64,000 bases of DNA from an uncultured Aeriscardovia sp. (GTDB lineage Bacteria; Actinomycetota; Actinomycetes; Actinomycetales; Bifidobacteriaceae): contig CAIFES010000005.1 of NCBI GenBank assembly GCA_903789535.1, positions 1 through 64,000 on the forward strand, written 5' to 3'. Positions within the stretch are counted from its first letter, which is position 1, and every line of letters starts with the position of its first letter. Made by a program: the position numbers and the translations under genes. The notes beneath the pieces are model-generated. The model was given only the letters and a program-made list of their open reading frames with translations. It searched no databases and was not told the origin of the DNA. Positions 45,269 through 53,974 of the stretch are shown here, piece by piece.

Positions 45269-46204
45269 TTACCTGAGCTGGTGCAGACGCCGCCACTGGT
45301 ACGGGGTGAATCCCGTCTCTTTCTTGAAGGAGACACCGAAGGCGGTCACATTGACGAACCCGCAGGCACGCCCGACTTCCTCGATGCGCCGCGTCGTGTC
45401 GATGAGCAGCCCCTTCGCCGCACGGATGCGCGTCCTGACGATATAGGCATACGGTGTCATACCGACCAGCCGCTCGAACGAGCGGATGAAGCGGAACACG
45501 CTCATCCCCGCCTGCCTGGCGAGCTCGTCCACCGAGAGCTTGGTCCTGTAATGCACACAGATATAGGCGATCGCGCGATGGACGAGCGCGCCGTCCTTCT
45601 CGGCACGCCTCTCCTGTGCGCCGGCAAAACCATAGAACAAATCAGTCATGTCGCAGTTGATCTGCGCCTCGGTGCCGGTGCCGCGCACCATCCTGGCCAC
45701 GATGCGCGTCATGAGCCGGTCAGACTGTGCGGGGTCACCATCGGCGAGCACAGCGATGCCGGAGGGGGCTAGACGTGCAAGGAAGGCGTTGGCGGTCACA
45801 CCGGTCACCTCCGCCCAGACAAGCCGTGCAGAGCCGTCCTGCACATACAGATGCGGCCTGAGGCAGTCGAGGAGGAAGAAACCGCTACCGTCCACCCGGA
45901 CGGACTGTCCCGCCGCCTCCACCTGCAGGCCGCCCTCAAGCACGTGCCCGAGCAGCACGGCACCATAGCTGGTGCGCGGCGAGACGACCCGCCCGTCGTC
46001 ACGGCACACCCCCACGCCGGTGACGCACAGGCCCATGCCCATGGCATCCTCCGTCGGCGTGCGCACAGCAAAAATCGGATGGTCGGCGGCAAACAGGTCA
46101 CGCACGTCCTCACCGGTGAGACCGTCTTCTTCGGATTGAGAGGCCGCGACCGTCTGCGGGGACGCGGGGCGCGGATGCCGACCCTTCTGCTCGACCCGAT
46201 CCAT
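45269..46204 (-). CDS. AraC-family transcriptional regulator
   Basis: A 311-aa regulator. An N-terminal cupin-like sensor domain (SYGAVLLGHVLEGGLQVEA, FFLLDCLRPHLYV) precedes two helix-turn-helix motifs at the C terminus (LSVDELARQAGMSVFRFIRSFER and IEEVGRACGFVNVTAFGVSFK then ETGFTPYQWRR). The ATG at 46204 has GGAGGGG before it. It lies immediately upstream of the pilus operon in the same direction and is the natural candidate for its regulator. The ligand is unknown. Confidence 0.92.
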   Translation of the reverse strand: MDRVEQKGRHPRPASPQTVAASQSEEDGLTGEDVRDLFAADHPIFAVRTPTEDAMGMGLCVTGVGVCRDDGRVVSPRTSYGAVLLGHVLEGGLQVEAAGQSVRVDGSGFFLLDCLRPHLYVQDGSARLVWAEVTGVTANAFLARLAPSGIAVLADGDPAQSDRLMTRIVARMVRGTGTEAQINCDMTDLFYGFAGAQERRAEKDGALVHRAIAYICVHYRTKLSVDELARQAGMSVFRFIRSFERLVGMTPYAYIVRTRIRAAKGLLIDTTRRIEEVGRACGFVNVTAFGVSFKKETGFTPYQWRRLHQLR

Positions 46205-46361
46205 GAGCCGTCCCCTCCTTCCCCGGACAGCTCCGCAGATGTGCCACAATCTGCAACAAAGTAGCCGTCCTGCGTCCGCATCGGCTTCTCTCCAACACCG
46301 ACAAGCAAACCCGCTGTCAATAATAGAAGATGACAACGTTCACTCACAGACGCACTTTCAC

Positions 46362-46398
46362 GGTATTTCCCGCTGCGGGGCGGGGTGGGGAAAATACC
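46362..46398. promoter_or_regulatory. Inverted repeat between ECF transporter and AraC gene
   Basis: GGTATTTCCC and GGGGAAAATACC form an inverted repeat 158 nt upstream of the AraC start and 50 nt past the ECF stop. It could be a 3' hairpin of the ECF transcript or a regulator site; no T tract follows. Confidence 0.4.
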
Positions 46399-46448
46399 TG
46401 ATACGTCTGCCCGCCTTCCTGTTTTGCCAGCGGCGCGACGAGACGGCC

Positions 46449-49055
46449 TCACGCGCCGCCGAGGAAGGCGAACGTGCCGGCACACACCGAGACGACCACC
46501 GCGAGACTCGGCAGCAGCAGGCTCAGGGCCACGAACCACCAGTCACGCGGATGCGTGACGGACAGACGTGCATGGGTACGCGGGGCGGGCGAGCCGAAAC
46601 CGCGTGCCTGCATGGCGGTGGCGAGCTGCGTGGAACGGCGGATCGAGAGCACGAGCAGGGCAAACGTCTGCGGCACGAACCGGGCGAGACGCGACTGCTC
46701 CCCCAGCCCGCGCGAGCGCCGCGCCTGCGTGAGCGCCTGCCAGTCGTCGCGCAGCACGGAGACCATGCGCGTGCCGGCCAGCCCCCCGTAGACGAACCGG
46801 TCCGGCAGGCGCAGCACCTGCGAGAGCGCGTCGGCCAGGTCGGTGGTGTCGATACCGAGCATGAACAGCACGGCCGGCACCGCGGAGCCGAGCAGTCGCA
46901 GCACGGTGGCGGTGGCGAGCAGCAGGGAGCGCTGGGAGACGATGATCCAGCCGGCGGACAGGAAGATCTGCCCGCCCGGCTTGCCGTAGAGCATGACGGC
47001 GAGGAACGACCAGGGAGCGGCCACCCACACCGGCCAGGAGCGGCGCACGATGGTGGCCGGCGAGAAGCCGAGGCACAGCAACAGCGCCATGACCAGGCCG
47101 AAATATGTGGCGGCGGAGACGATGTCGAGGGTGAGCACGATCGGCACCGAGATGCACAGCGCGGCCAGCAGTCGCGCGGCGGGGTTGAGGCCGGCGAGAA
47201 AGCGCGACCGGCTGGCGGGACGACGCGGTTCGCGGCGCTGTGCGGGCGGCGTGGCGACCACCTCGGCAACATTGTCACGACGAGCCGTGTCTTCGTCCAG
47301 GCGGCGAGGATCCCGCCCCTCAGGGCGAGAACCCTCCATCACAGTGTCAGAGATCTCCTCTGCCGCACGGAAACGGACGACGCGGTCGGCGACGGCCCGC
47401 ACGAGATCCTCATCGTGCGTGACCATCACGACCGCCACACCGGTGTCGGCGGCACCGCGGATGAGCCGCGCCATCTGCTTCCAGGTGAGCCGGTCCTGCC
47501 CGAAAGTGGGCTCGTCGAGCACGAGCACGCGGGGCGCGGCGGCGAGCGCGCTGGCGACGGTCAGACGCCGCTTCTGGCCTCCCGAGAGCGAGTAGGGGCT
47601 GGCATCCGCGTACGAGAGCAACCCCATGCGTTCAAGGGTCCCACGCGCGATGTGCCGCGCCTGTTCCGGGGTCTTTCCTGCGGCGAGAGGGCCTGTCATC
47701 GCCTCGGCGAGGACAGTGGACTTGACGAACTGGTGCTCGGGCGCCTGGAAAACGTAGGAGACGCGCGTGGCGAGCTTTTTCGAGGGCCAGTCCATCGGAT
47801 TCGTCGAGCCGAGACCCACGCTGAGCGCCTCAGCCGCACGGACCTTCCCCGTGACGGGCGCGAGCAGACCAGAGAGGGTGAGGGCAAAAGTGGTCTTGCC
47901 CACGCCGTTCGGGCCGGTGAGCGCCGTCACCTCGCCGGGGCGGAAATCGAGGCTGATATCGCTGGCAATGGCGGTGCCGTCACGGCCGATCCCCAGATCG
48001 ACGGTGGAGATGACCGGCTTTGACGAGCAGGACGACGAACGCCCCTGTGCCGATCGGAAGTGGATGACGGCCTCTTCCTGTCTCCTCCCCGCTGCAAACG
48101 TGCGCGGCACCCAGATACCGAGGGCATCGAAATCGAGATCCGAGGAGAAGACCTCGTCGGGGGTGCCGTCGGCCACGATGCATGTGCCATCGGTATCCAT
48201 CGCGACAGGGGCACCATCGCCATGGACGCCACCACTATCGGCACCTGCCGCACCGGCCACGCTTTTGCGCCGGGGGCCGAGTATCACCACGCGGTCGATG
48301 AGGTCGAGCCAGCCCTCGGCACGGTGCTCGACGAGCACGAGCGTGGAAGGGTGCTGCGCGAGGACGTCACGCACGGCCTGCGCCACCGAGCGCGCGCCCG
48401 GCGGGTCGAGATTGGCGGTCGGCTCGTCGAGCAGCAGCGCGCCCGGGCGCATGCACAGCGCACCGGCGAGCGCGAGACGCTGCATCTGCCCACCCGACAG
48501 GTGCGCGGTCTGCCGTGTCAGCTCCATCTGCCCCAGGCCGGCAAGCTTCATCGCCTGCCTGACGCGCGGCCAGATCTGATCGCGCGGCACACCGAGGTTC
48601 TCCAGCCCGAAGGCGGCATTGTCCCCCACACGCTGCAGGACCGCCTGGGAGAACGGGTCCTGCAGCATCAGGCCGGTCATCCCCCGCGCCGCAGGGCTGG
48701 AGGCGGGCACGCCGCCCACGAGCAGCCGGCCCTCGGTGGTGCCGCCGTCCTCGTCCGCCGAGGCATCGGCCGAGCCGACAAGCCCGGCCATCGCCTCAAG
48801 GAGCGTGGATTTGCCGATTCCGGAGGCGCCGAGCAGCAGCACATGCTGCCCCGCGGGGATGGTCAGGTTCAGGTGCCGGACGACGAAGTCCTGCTGCGAG
48901 GCGCGGCGATAGCCCCAGTCGTCGAAGGTGATGCCGACAGGGACGGACTCCCCCGCCCTGCCCCGGGTGGGACGATCATCGTTTTCCACCGCCCGGTCCT
49001 TCGCCACGTCCTCGGTGTTCACGTCCTCGGTGTGCTGACCCATCTGCCGTGCCAC
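46449..49055 (-). CDS. ECF transporter: two ATPase domains and EcfT in one polypeptide (YkoD-YkoC-like fusion)
   Basis: An 868-aa energising module for vitamin uptake. The first ATPase (about 40-270) has Walker A GASGIGKSTLL, signature LSGGQMQRLAL and Walker B LLLDEPTANLD. The second (about 330-560) has GPNGVGKTTF, LSGGQKRRLTV and VLVLDEPTFGQD. From about 620 there are five or six membrane helices of EcfT type (LAALCISVPIVLTLDIV) with the coupling motifs ARRSRG and AMQARGFG. In B. subtilis these are ykoD and ykoC; here no stop separates them. The start is a GTG with a poor RBS; an ATG 12 nt inside is possible. It follows ykoE by 30 nt. Confidence 0.93.
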   Translation of the reverse strand: MARQMGQHTEDVNTEDVAKDRAVENDDRPTRGRAGESVPVGITFDDWGYRRASQQDFVVRHLNLTIPAGQHVLLLGASGIGKSTLLEAMAGLVGSADASADEDGGTTEGRLLVGGVPASSPAARGMTGLMLQDPFSQAVLQRVGDNAAFGLENLGVPRDQIWPRVRQAMKLAGLGQMELTRQTAHLSGGQMQRLALAGALCMRPGALLLDEPTANLDPPGARSVAQAVRDVLAQHPSTLVLVEHRAEGWLDLIDRVVILGPRRKSVAGAAGADSGGVHGDGAPVAMDTDGTCIVADGTPDEVFSSDLDFDALGIWVPRTFAAGRRQEEAVIHFRSAQGRSSSCSSKPVISTVDLGIGRDGTAIASDISLDFRPGEVTALTGPNGVGKTTFALTLSGLLAPVTGKVRAAEALSVGLGSTNPMDWPSKKLATRVSYVFQAPEHQFVKSTVLAEAMTGPLAAGKTPEQARHIARGTLERMGLLSYADASPYSLSGGQKRRLTVASALAAAPRVLVLDEPTFGQDRLTWKQMARLIRGAADTGVAVVMVTHDEDLVRAVADRVVRFRAAEEISDTVMEGSRPEGRDPRRLDEDTARRDNVAEVVATPPAQRREPRRPASRSRFLAGLNPAARLLAALCISVPIVLTLDIVSAATYFGLVMALLLCLGFSPATIVRRSWPVWVAAPWSFLAVMLYGKPGGQIFLSAGWIIVSQRSLLLATATVLRLLGSAVPAVLFMLGIDTTDLADALSQVLRLPDRFVYGGLAGTRMVSVLRDDWQALTQARRSRGLGEQSRLARFVPQTFALLVLSIRRSTQLATAMQARGFGSPAPRTHARLSVTHPRDWWFVALSLLLPSLAVVVSVCAGTFAFLGGA

Positions 49056-49085
49056 TTCTCGTGCGTCACTTGTGCCGGCTGACGG

Positions 49086-49811
49086 TCACTTTTTCGCGCC
49101 GTAGCGCACGATCCGGCCGGACTCGAAGCGGTCGAGCGCACCGGTCCTGGCGATCGCGATATACAGGCCCCACATGGCGAGGCCGGCCACCAGCGCTCCC
49201 GAGACGAGGGTGGTGACGATATAGATCACGCCGTAGGGGCCGTTGATCGAGATGGCGGAGAACTTGTGGAACAGCTCATAGACCCACTGGCCGATGGCCG
49301 CCAGGGCGCCGGAGACCATCGCGAGCGCCCAGTTCCACAACCTGTAGGCGGTGACGGCGAAGACGATCTCGGCAAACACACCCTGCAGCAGTGCGGGGAT
49401 GAGGTTGGACATGGCATCCCACTGCGAGCCGAGCACGATCTCGACGAAGCAGGCGAGCACCTCGGCATACAGGCCGGCGCCCGGCTTTCTGACGATGAAC
49501 AGCGCGAGCGGCGCGGCGAACACCCACAGGCCGCCCATCAGGCCCGACAGGCCCGGCACGACGGCCTCAAGCGCGTCGTAGAGCGGCAGGATGCCCACGA
49601 TCCAGAAGACGAGGCCGGAGGCGACGCCGATCACCGACGCGACGGCGATATCGACCACGCGCCAGCGCAGACGGTGCGACGGCAGGGCGGCCGGCGCGGC
49701 TTGTGCCGCATAATCCGTATTATGCGTATTTCCCGCGGTCGGCGAAGTTGCCGATGAGACGGGCGTGGACGTGGGTGTTGATGACGGTGTATCAGGTGTG
49801 ACAGAACTCAT
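49086..49811 (-). CDS. ykoE: YkoE-type S component of a thiamine/HMP ECF transporter
   Basis: The substrate-binding membrane subunit (241 aa) for thiamine or its hydroxymethylpyrimidine precursor. After a polar 40-residue N terminus there are about six helices (VVDIAVASVIGVASGLVFWIV, LWVFAAPLALFI). Family features are the E in EIVLGSQWDAM and the FAEIVFAV segment. A TPP riboswitch precedes it. I choose ATG 49811; a TTG 21 nt upstream lies inside the RBS hairpin. It forms an operon with the fused EcfAAT. Confidence 0.92.
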   Translation of the reverse strand: MSSVTPDTPSSTPTSTPVSSATSPTAGNTHNTDYAAQAAPAALPSHRLRWRVVDIAVASVIGVASGLVFWIVGILPLYDALEAVVPGLSGLMGGLWVFAAPLALFIVRKPGAGLYAEVLACFVEIVLGSQWDAMSNLIPALLQGVFAEIVFAVTAYRLWNWALAMVSGALAAIGQWVYELFHKFSAISINGPYGVIYIVTTLVSGALVAGLAMWGLYIAIARTGALDRFESGRIVRYGAKK

Positions 49812-49817
49812 CGAACT

Positions 49818-49837
49818 GTGCCTTTCATTCAAGGCAC
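49818..49837 (-). promoter_or_regulatory. RBS-sequestering hairpin of the TPP riboswitch
   Basis: GTGCCTT and AAGGCAC pair (7 bp) around a 6-nt loop. The 3' arm contains AAAGG, the ribosome binding site 9 nt before the ATG. This points to translational rather than transcriptional control. Confidence 0.75.
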
Positions 49838-49847
49838 GGGTGAAAAA

Positions 49848-49950
49848 CGACGTCCGTGCGCCGGCATTGTCCGGTTCACGTTCAATCGGTCGGGGAATCT
49901 CCCCTTCTCAGCTTCCCAGGCTTGTGCCCGGGCAGCTCCCGTGTCGCTCT
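49848..49950 (-). ncRNA. TPP (THI-box) riboswitch
   Basis: On the minus strand the aptamer shows ACACGGGAG, then the conserved GCTGAGA, a GGGGA/TCCCC stem, and TTGAACGTGAACCGG-n-AATGCCGGCG before the closing P1 arm (AGCGAC with GTCGTT). These are the hallmark blocks of the thiamine pyrophosphate aptamer. It precedes a thiamine-precursor transporter, as expected. Confidence 0.95.
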
Positions 49951-50014
49951 TCACACTACGGCCCGCAGGCGACGGTCGACCCGCCCGCGATTGATGCGGG
50001 CAGCCGTCAGCGGC

Positions 50015-51382
50015 TCACTTGTTCGCGAGGGACTGCAGCAGCAGCGCCTCGGCGAGCACCCCGCCCTTGAGGCCCGGCAGCGAGATGGACTCGTTGGGGC
50101 TGTGCGCCGCCGAGACCGGGTCCTCCGGGCCGGTGACGAGCACCTTGGCCTTCGGGAAGATCTTCTGCAGCTCGGGGATGAACGGGATGGACCCGCCCTG
50201 GCCCTGGTTGATCGGGGCGGTGCCGTAGCCGTCGGCGAGTGCTTTCTCGGCGTCGGCCGCCACATCGGAGTCGGGGTCCATCGCCCAGCCGGTGCCCGCG
50301 TCGATCTTCTCCACGCTCACCTGCGCGCCGAACGGGGCGTTGGCCACAAGATAGTCGGCGAGCACGTCGAGTGCCTGGCCCGCGTCCTGGCTCGGCGCGG
50401 TGCGCAGCGACAGGCGGAAGCGGGCGGTGTCGGCCAGAACGTTGAACGAGCCGTCCACCGGGTGCGCGTCGAAGCCGATGACCGCCAGGCTCGGCTTGAC
50501 CCACAGACGTGAGGCGAGCGAGCCCTCGCCGGCGAACTCGTAGCCGGGCACCACGGAGGTGTCCTCACGCAGCTGGTCGGGATCGAGGTCCTGCTGCAGG
50601 CCGCCGACGACCGGCTGGGAGAGCAGGCCGGGCACGTCGACGCTGCCGTGCTCGTTGTACAGGCTGGCGATGAGCAGGGCGGCGCTCGTGTTGGCGTCGA
50701 GGATCGGGCCGCCGTACTGGCCCGAGTGCACCGGGTGGCCGAGCACGCGCACGGTGACATCACACTCGGCGGCACCGCGCAGCGAGGTGGTCAGGCTCGG
50801 GGTGGTCGGCCGCCAGTTGCCCGAGTCGCACACCACGATCACATCGGCGTCGAACGCCTTCTGATGCGCCTGGATGAAGGGGATGAACGATTCGGAGCCC
50901 ATCTCCTCCTCACCCTCGATGAACACCTTGACGTTGACAGGCAGATCCTCGCCCAGCGCTGTCAGGGCGCCGACATGGATGGCGATGCCGCCGCCGTCAT
51001 CGACCGAGCCGCGCCCGAACGCGCGGTCGCCGACGGTGGTGAGCTTCCACGGGTCGGTCTTCCACTGCGAGGCGTCGGGCACGGGCTGCACGTCATGGTG
51101 CGCATAGAGCAGGACGGTGGGCGCGTCATCAGCCACATGCTTCTCGCCGACCACTTCGAAGGCACCCGGGGTGCCGTCCGGGTTGGTGGACTGCTCCACG
51201 CGCGCGGGCAGGCCGGCCTTGGTGAGCTCGTCGGCGACGAACTGTGCCGAGCGGCGCATGTTCGGCCCCGCTATGCCCTCGGCGGAGACGGAGCGCAGCG
51301 CCACCTTGCGGGCGAGCAGGTCGAGCAGGTCGTCCCATCCGGCGTCCACGCGCCCGGACAGCTGTGTGCGAGAAAGTGCCAT
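50015..51382 (-). CDS. M20-family dipeptidase / metallopeptidase
   Basis: A 455-aa zinc peptidase of the ArgE/DapE/dipeptidase group. The metal-binding motifs are YAHHDVQPVP (His), GRGSVDDGGGI (bridging Asp) and FIEGEEEMGSESF (Glu-Glu), with a later HSPNESI. The dimerisation lid domain lies between. It is cytosolic and probably hydrolyses dipeptides such as X-His or related substrates. The ATG at 51382 follows AAAGGTGGG; the frame runs 51 codons farther without similarity. It is divergent from the DUF3043 gene. Confidence 0.92.
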   Translation of the reverse strand: MALSRTQLSGRVDAGWDDLLDLLARKVALRSVSAEGIAGPNMRRSAQFVADELTKAGLPARVEQSTNPDGTPGAFEVVGEKHVADDAPTVLLYAHHDVQPVPDASQWKTDPWKLTTVGDRAFGRGSVDDGGGIAIHVGALTALGEDLPVNVKVFIEGEEEMGSESFIPFIQAHQKAFDADVIVVCDSGNWRPTTPSLTTSLRGAAECDVTVRVLGHPVHSGQYGGPILDANTSAALLIASLYNEHGSVDVPGLLSQPVVGGLQQDLDPDQLREDTSVVPGYEFAGEGSLASRLWVKPSLAVIGFDAHPVDGSFNVLADTARFRLSLRTAPSQDAGQALDVLADYLVANAPFGAQVSVEKIDAGTGWAMDPDSDVAADAEKALADGYGTAPINQGQGGSIPFIPELQKIFPKAKVLVTGPEDPVSAAHSPNESISLPGLKGGVLAEALLLQSLANK

Positions 51383-51444
51383 AATCCCACCTTTTCCAAC
51401 GATTTCGCGGGGTTCGCGTCTTGTGTCAAAGTTATCCTTCTGGT

Positions 51445-52062
51445 ATGACGTGGAACCTTTTCTCGAAGAAAAAGAAGACCGAGGGGGCGCAGACGGCCGC
51501 CCCGGAAAAGGCCTCCGGCAAGGGCCGGCCGACACCGAAACGGCGTGACGCGCAGAAAGGCGATCTGCGCCCGCTCGTGCCGACCCAGGCCGAGCGCAAG
51601 GCGCGCCGCAAAGAGGAGAAGCAGCGCCTGCGCGAGCGCCAGGACCGCGAGTATGAGGCGATGGAGACCGGCGATCTGGCGCATATGCCGCGTGCCGAGC
51701 GTCTGCCCATCCGCATCTATGTGCGCGATTATGTGGACGCGCGCTGGAATATCGCCGAGTTCTTCGTGCCGGTGGCGCTGGGCATCATGATTCTGGCGCT
51801 GATCCTCATGATGGTCAGCCCGCTCGTCTCGAACATTCTGACTATCATCATGTATGTCTATCTCATCGCCGCGGTGGTCGACCTCATCCTGATGTGGTGG
51901 GCGCCGAAGAACGGCCTGCGCACCAGGCTGATCACCAAGTACGGCGAGGGCGCGATGAAATCCGCCCGCTGCGCCTCCTATGCGTGCTCGCGCGCGCTGC
52001 AGCTGCGCCGCTGGCGCCTGCCCAAGCCGCGGGCGGCCAAACGCGGCCAGTGGCCGAAGTGA
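51445..52062 (+). CDS. DUF3043 membrane protein
   Basis: A 205-aa actinobacterial membrane protein. The N-terminal 90 residues are very basic (TQAERKARRKEEKQRLRERQ). Two helices follow (FFVPVALGIMILALILMMV and ILTIIMYVYLIAAVVDLILM), with the family segment RIYVRDYVDARWNIAEFF before them. Function unknown. There is no Shine-Dalgarno site, and a TATCCT -10-like box ends 6 nt before the ATG, so the mRNA may be leaderless. Confidence 0.85.
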   Translation: MTWNLFSKKKKTEGAQTAAPEKASGKGRPTPKRRDAQKGDLRPLVPTQAERKARRKEEKQRLRERQDREYEAMETGDLAHMPRAERLPIRIYVRDYVDARWNIAEFFVPVALGIMILALILMMVSPLVSNILTIIMYVYLIAAVVDLILMWWAPKNGLRTRLITKYGEGAMKSARCASYACSRALQLRRWRLPKPRAAKRGQWPK

Positions 52063-52174
52063 GCCTGGCAGCGGATCCCGCGGCCAGGAGCTGACCGGAA
52101 CCCGGGCTCGCAATGAGAGCCCGGCAGCATCAAAAAGCTCAGAAGCATCAAGATCAACGGGGAAACGGATAACG

Positions 52175-53905
52175 ATGGCAGAAGAGGCGAATACGGACGC
52201 CCGCACATTCGACGTCATCATCATCGGCGGCGGCCCCGGCGGCTACTCGACCGCCCTGCGCGCCGCCGAGCTGGGCAAATCCGTCGCGCTCGTCGAGGAG
52301 GACGAGCGCCCAGGCGGCACCTGCCTCAACGAGGGCTGCGTGCCCAGCAAGGCGATGCTCTCCACCGCCCGCCAGATGCGCGAGGCCGAACAGGCCGAGC
52401 GCATGGGCATCGACATGCAGGTGCGCGCCGTCGACCTGAGCCGTCTGCTCGGGTTCAAGAACCGCGTGGTGGCCACCGAGGTGATGGGTCTCGAAGGACT
52501 GCTCGGCGCACGCAAGGTCGCCGTGTTCCAGGCGTATGCGCAGGTCAACGCCGACCGGTCCGTCACGCTGCGCCCTTCCAGGAAGGATCGCGAGGGCAGG
52601 CAGGGAACGCTCGGCGTGACGCCCGGCACCGACGAGGAGGACGACCCGTACGACACCCCGCAGCTGTCCACCGTGGTGCAGGAGGAGACGGTGCTGCACG
52701 GAACGGACATCGTGCTCGCCACGGGCTCGCGCCCCCGCTCGCTGCCGGGAGCGGACTTCTCCGAGCACGCCATCCTCGACTCGCGCGCGGCGCTGAGCCT
52801 GCGGCAGATCCCCCAGTCGGTCATCATCATCGGTTCGGGCGCGATCGGCACCGAGTTCGCCACGCTCTGGACGGGCCTGGGCGCGCGGGTGACGCTGCTC
52901 GAGGCCGCGCCGCGCATCCTGCCGACGAGCACCCGGCGCATCTCCGCCCTCGAGACGCGCGAGATGCGTCGTGCGGGCGTCACCATCCAGACCGGGGTGA
53001 ACATCCTCTCGGTCAAGGAGGGCGCCAACCAGCTTGCCACCGTGCGGTATGAGGACTCGCAGCCGGCCGGCCCGAGCCTGAGGCCCGCGGGTGCCATCAC
53101 GCCCTCGGATCCGAGCAATCCCAACAACAAGCCGGTCGGTCCGGCGCAGGACGGGGACACATCCGCCACCGCCCCCGCGGCGAATGCCGATGCCGCGCGT
53201 GCAGACGGCGCCGCCGAGCCGGCCGCCGGTGCGGGTCATGAGGTGCATGAGCTATCCGCGCAGTTCGTGCTCGTCGCCATCGGCCGCGTGCCGAACACCG
53301 ATATGCGCTGGCTCAAGGATCTGGGCGTGAAGACCGACGCGCGCGGCGTGGTGGCCACCGACCCGTATGGCCGCACGAGCGTGGACCATGTGTGGGCCGT
53401 CGGTGACATCACCGCCGGCAAGCAGCTCGCCCACAAAGCCTATGCGCAGGGCCTGGTGGTGGCCGAGTCCATCGCCGGGGTACCGACCACGCCGGTCGAC
53501 GATCACACCGTCCCGGCCGTCACCTTCGGCATCGCCCAGGTGGCGCAGGTCGGCTGGGACCGCGAGGAGGCGCAGGCGTCCGGCAGGTTCGCCGAGGTGC
53601 AGGAGCGCGCCTTCCCCACCGCCGGCAACGCCCGCGTGGTGATGGACGGCCATCAGGGCGTCATCTCCGTCGTCTCCGGTTATGAGCTGGATGATCAGGG
53701 CAACAAGAGCGGCGAGCGTCTTGTGCTCGGCGTGCAGATGATCGGGCCGATGGTCTCCGAGCTCGCCGGCGAGGCGCAGGAGCTCGTAGGCAACAAGGTG
53801 CCGCTGCATGCGGCGGCCCGTCTCGTCCACCCGCACCCCACGTTCTCGGAGACGCTGGGCGAGGCGCTGCTCGCGGCGGACGGACGCCCGCTGCACGCCC
53901 GCTGA
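52175..53905 (+). CDS. lpd: Dihydrolipoamide dehydrogenase-like flavoprotein disulfide reductase
   Basis: A 576-aa FAD/NAD pyridine nucleotide-disulfide reductase. The FAD site is VIIIGGGPGGYSTALRAAELG, the redox Cys pair GGTCLNEGCVPSK, the NAD site IIGSGAIGTEFATLW, and the second FAD motif VWAVGDITAGKQLAHKA. The His-Glu pair lies in HAAARLVHPHPTFSETLGEAL. Two inserts stand out: about 40 charged residues at 131-173 and about 65 Ala/Pro-rich residues at 294-357. No 2-oxo acid dehydrogenase genes are in the window, so the partner is unclear. Confidence 0.92.
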   Translation: MAEEANTDARTFDVIIIGGGPGGYSTALRAAELGKSVALVEEDERPGGTCLNEGCVPSKAMLSTARQMREAEQAERMGIDMQVRAVDLSRLLGFKNRVVATEVMGLEGLLGARKVAVFQAYAQVNADRSVTLRPSRKDREGRQGTLGVTPGTDEEDDPYDTPQLSTVVQEETVLHGTDIVLATGSRPRSLPGADFSEHAILDSRAALSLRQIPQSVIIIGSGAIGTEFATLWTGLGARVTLLEAAPRILPTSTRRISALETREMRRAGVTIQTGVNILSVKEGANQLATVRYEDSQPAGPSLRPAGAITPSDPSNPNNKPVGPAQDGDTSATAPAANADAARADGAAEPAAGAGHEVHELSAQFVLVAIGRVPNTDMRWLKDLGVKTDARGVVATDPYGRTSVDHVWAVGDITAGKQLAHKAYAQGLVVAESIAGVPTTPVDDHTVPAVTFGIAQVAQVGWDREEAQASGRFAEVQERAFPTAGNARVVMDGHQGVISVVSGYELDDQGNKSGERLVLGVQMIGPMVSELAGEAQELVGNKVPLHAAARLVHPHPTFSETLGEALLAADGRPLHAR

Positions 53906-53974
53906 TCGAGCCAGCCGGTAGACTACCGATAGCAAGGCAAACCATGACCCGGCGTTTTCCGGGCAGGAGGAAGA

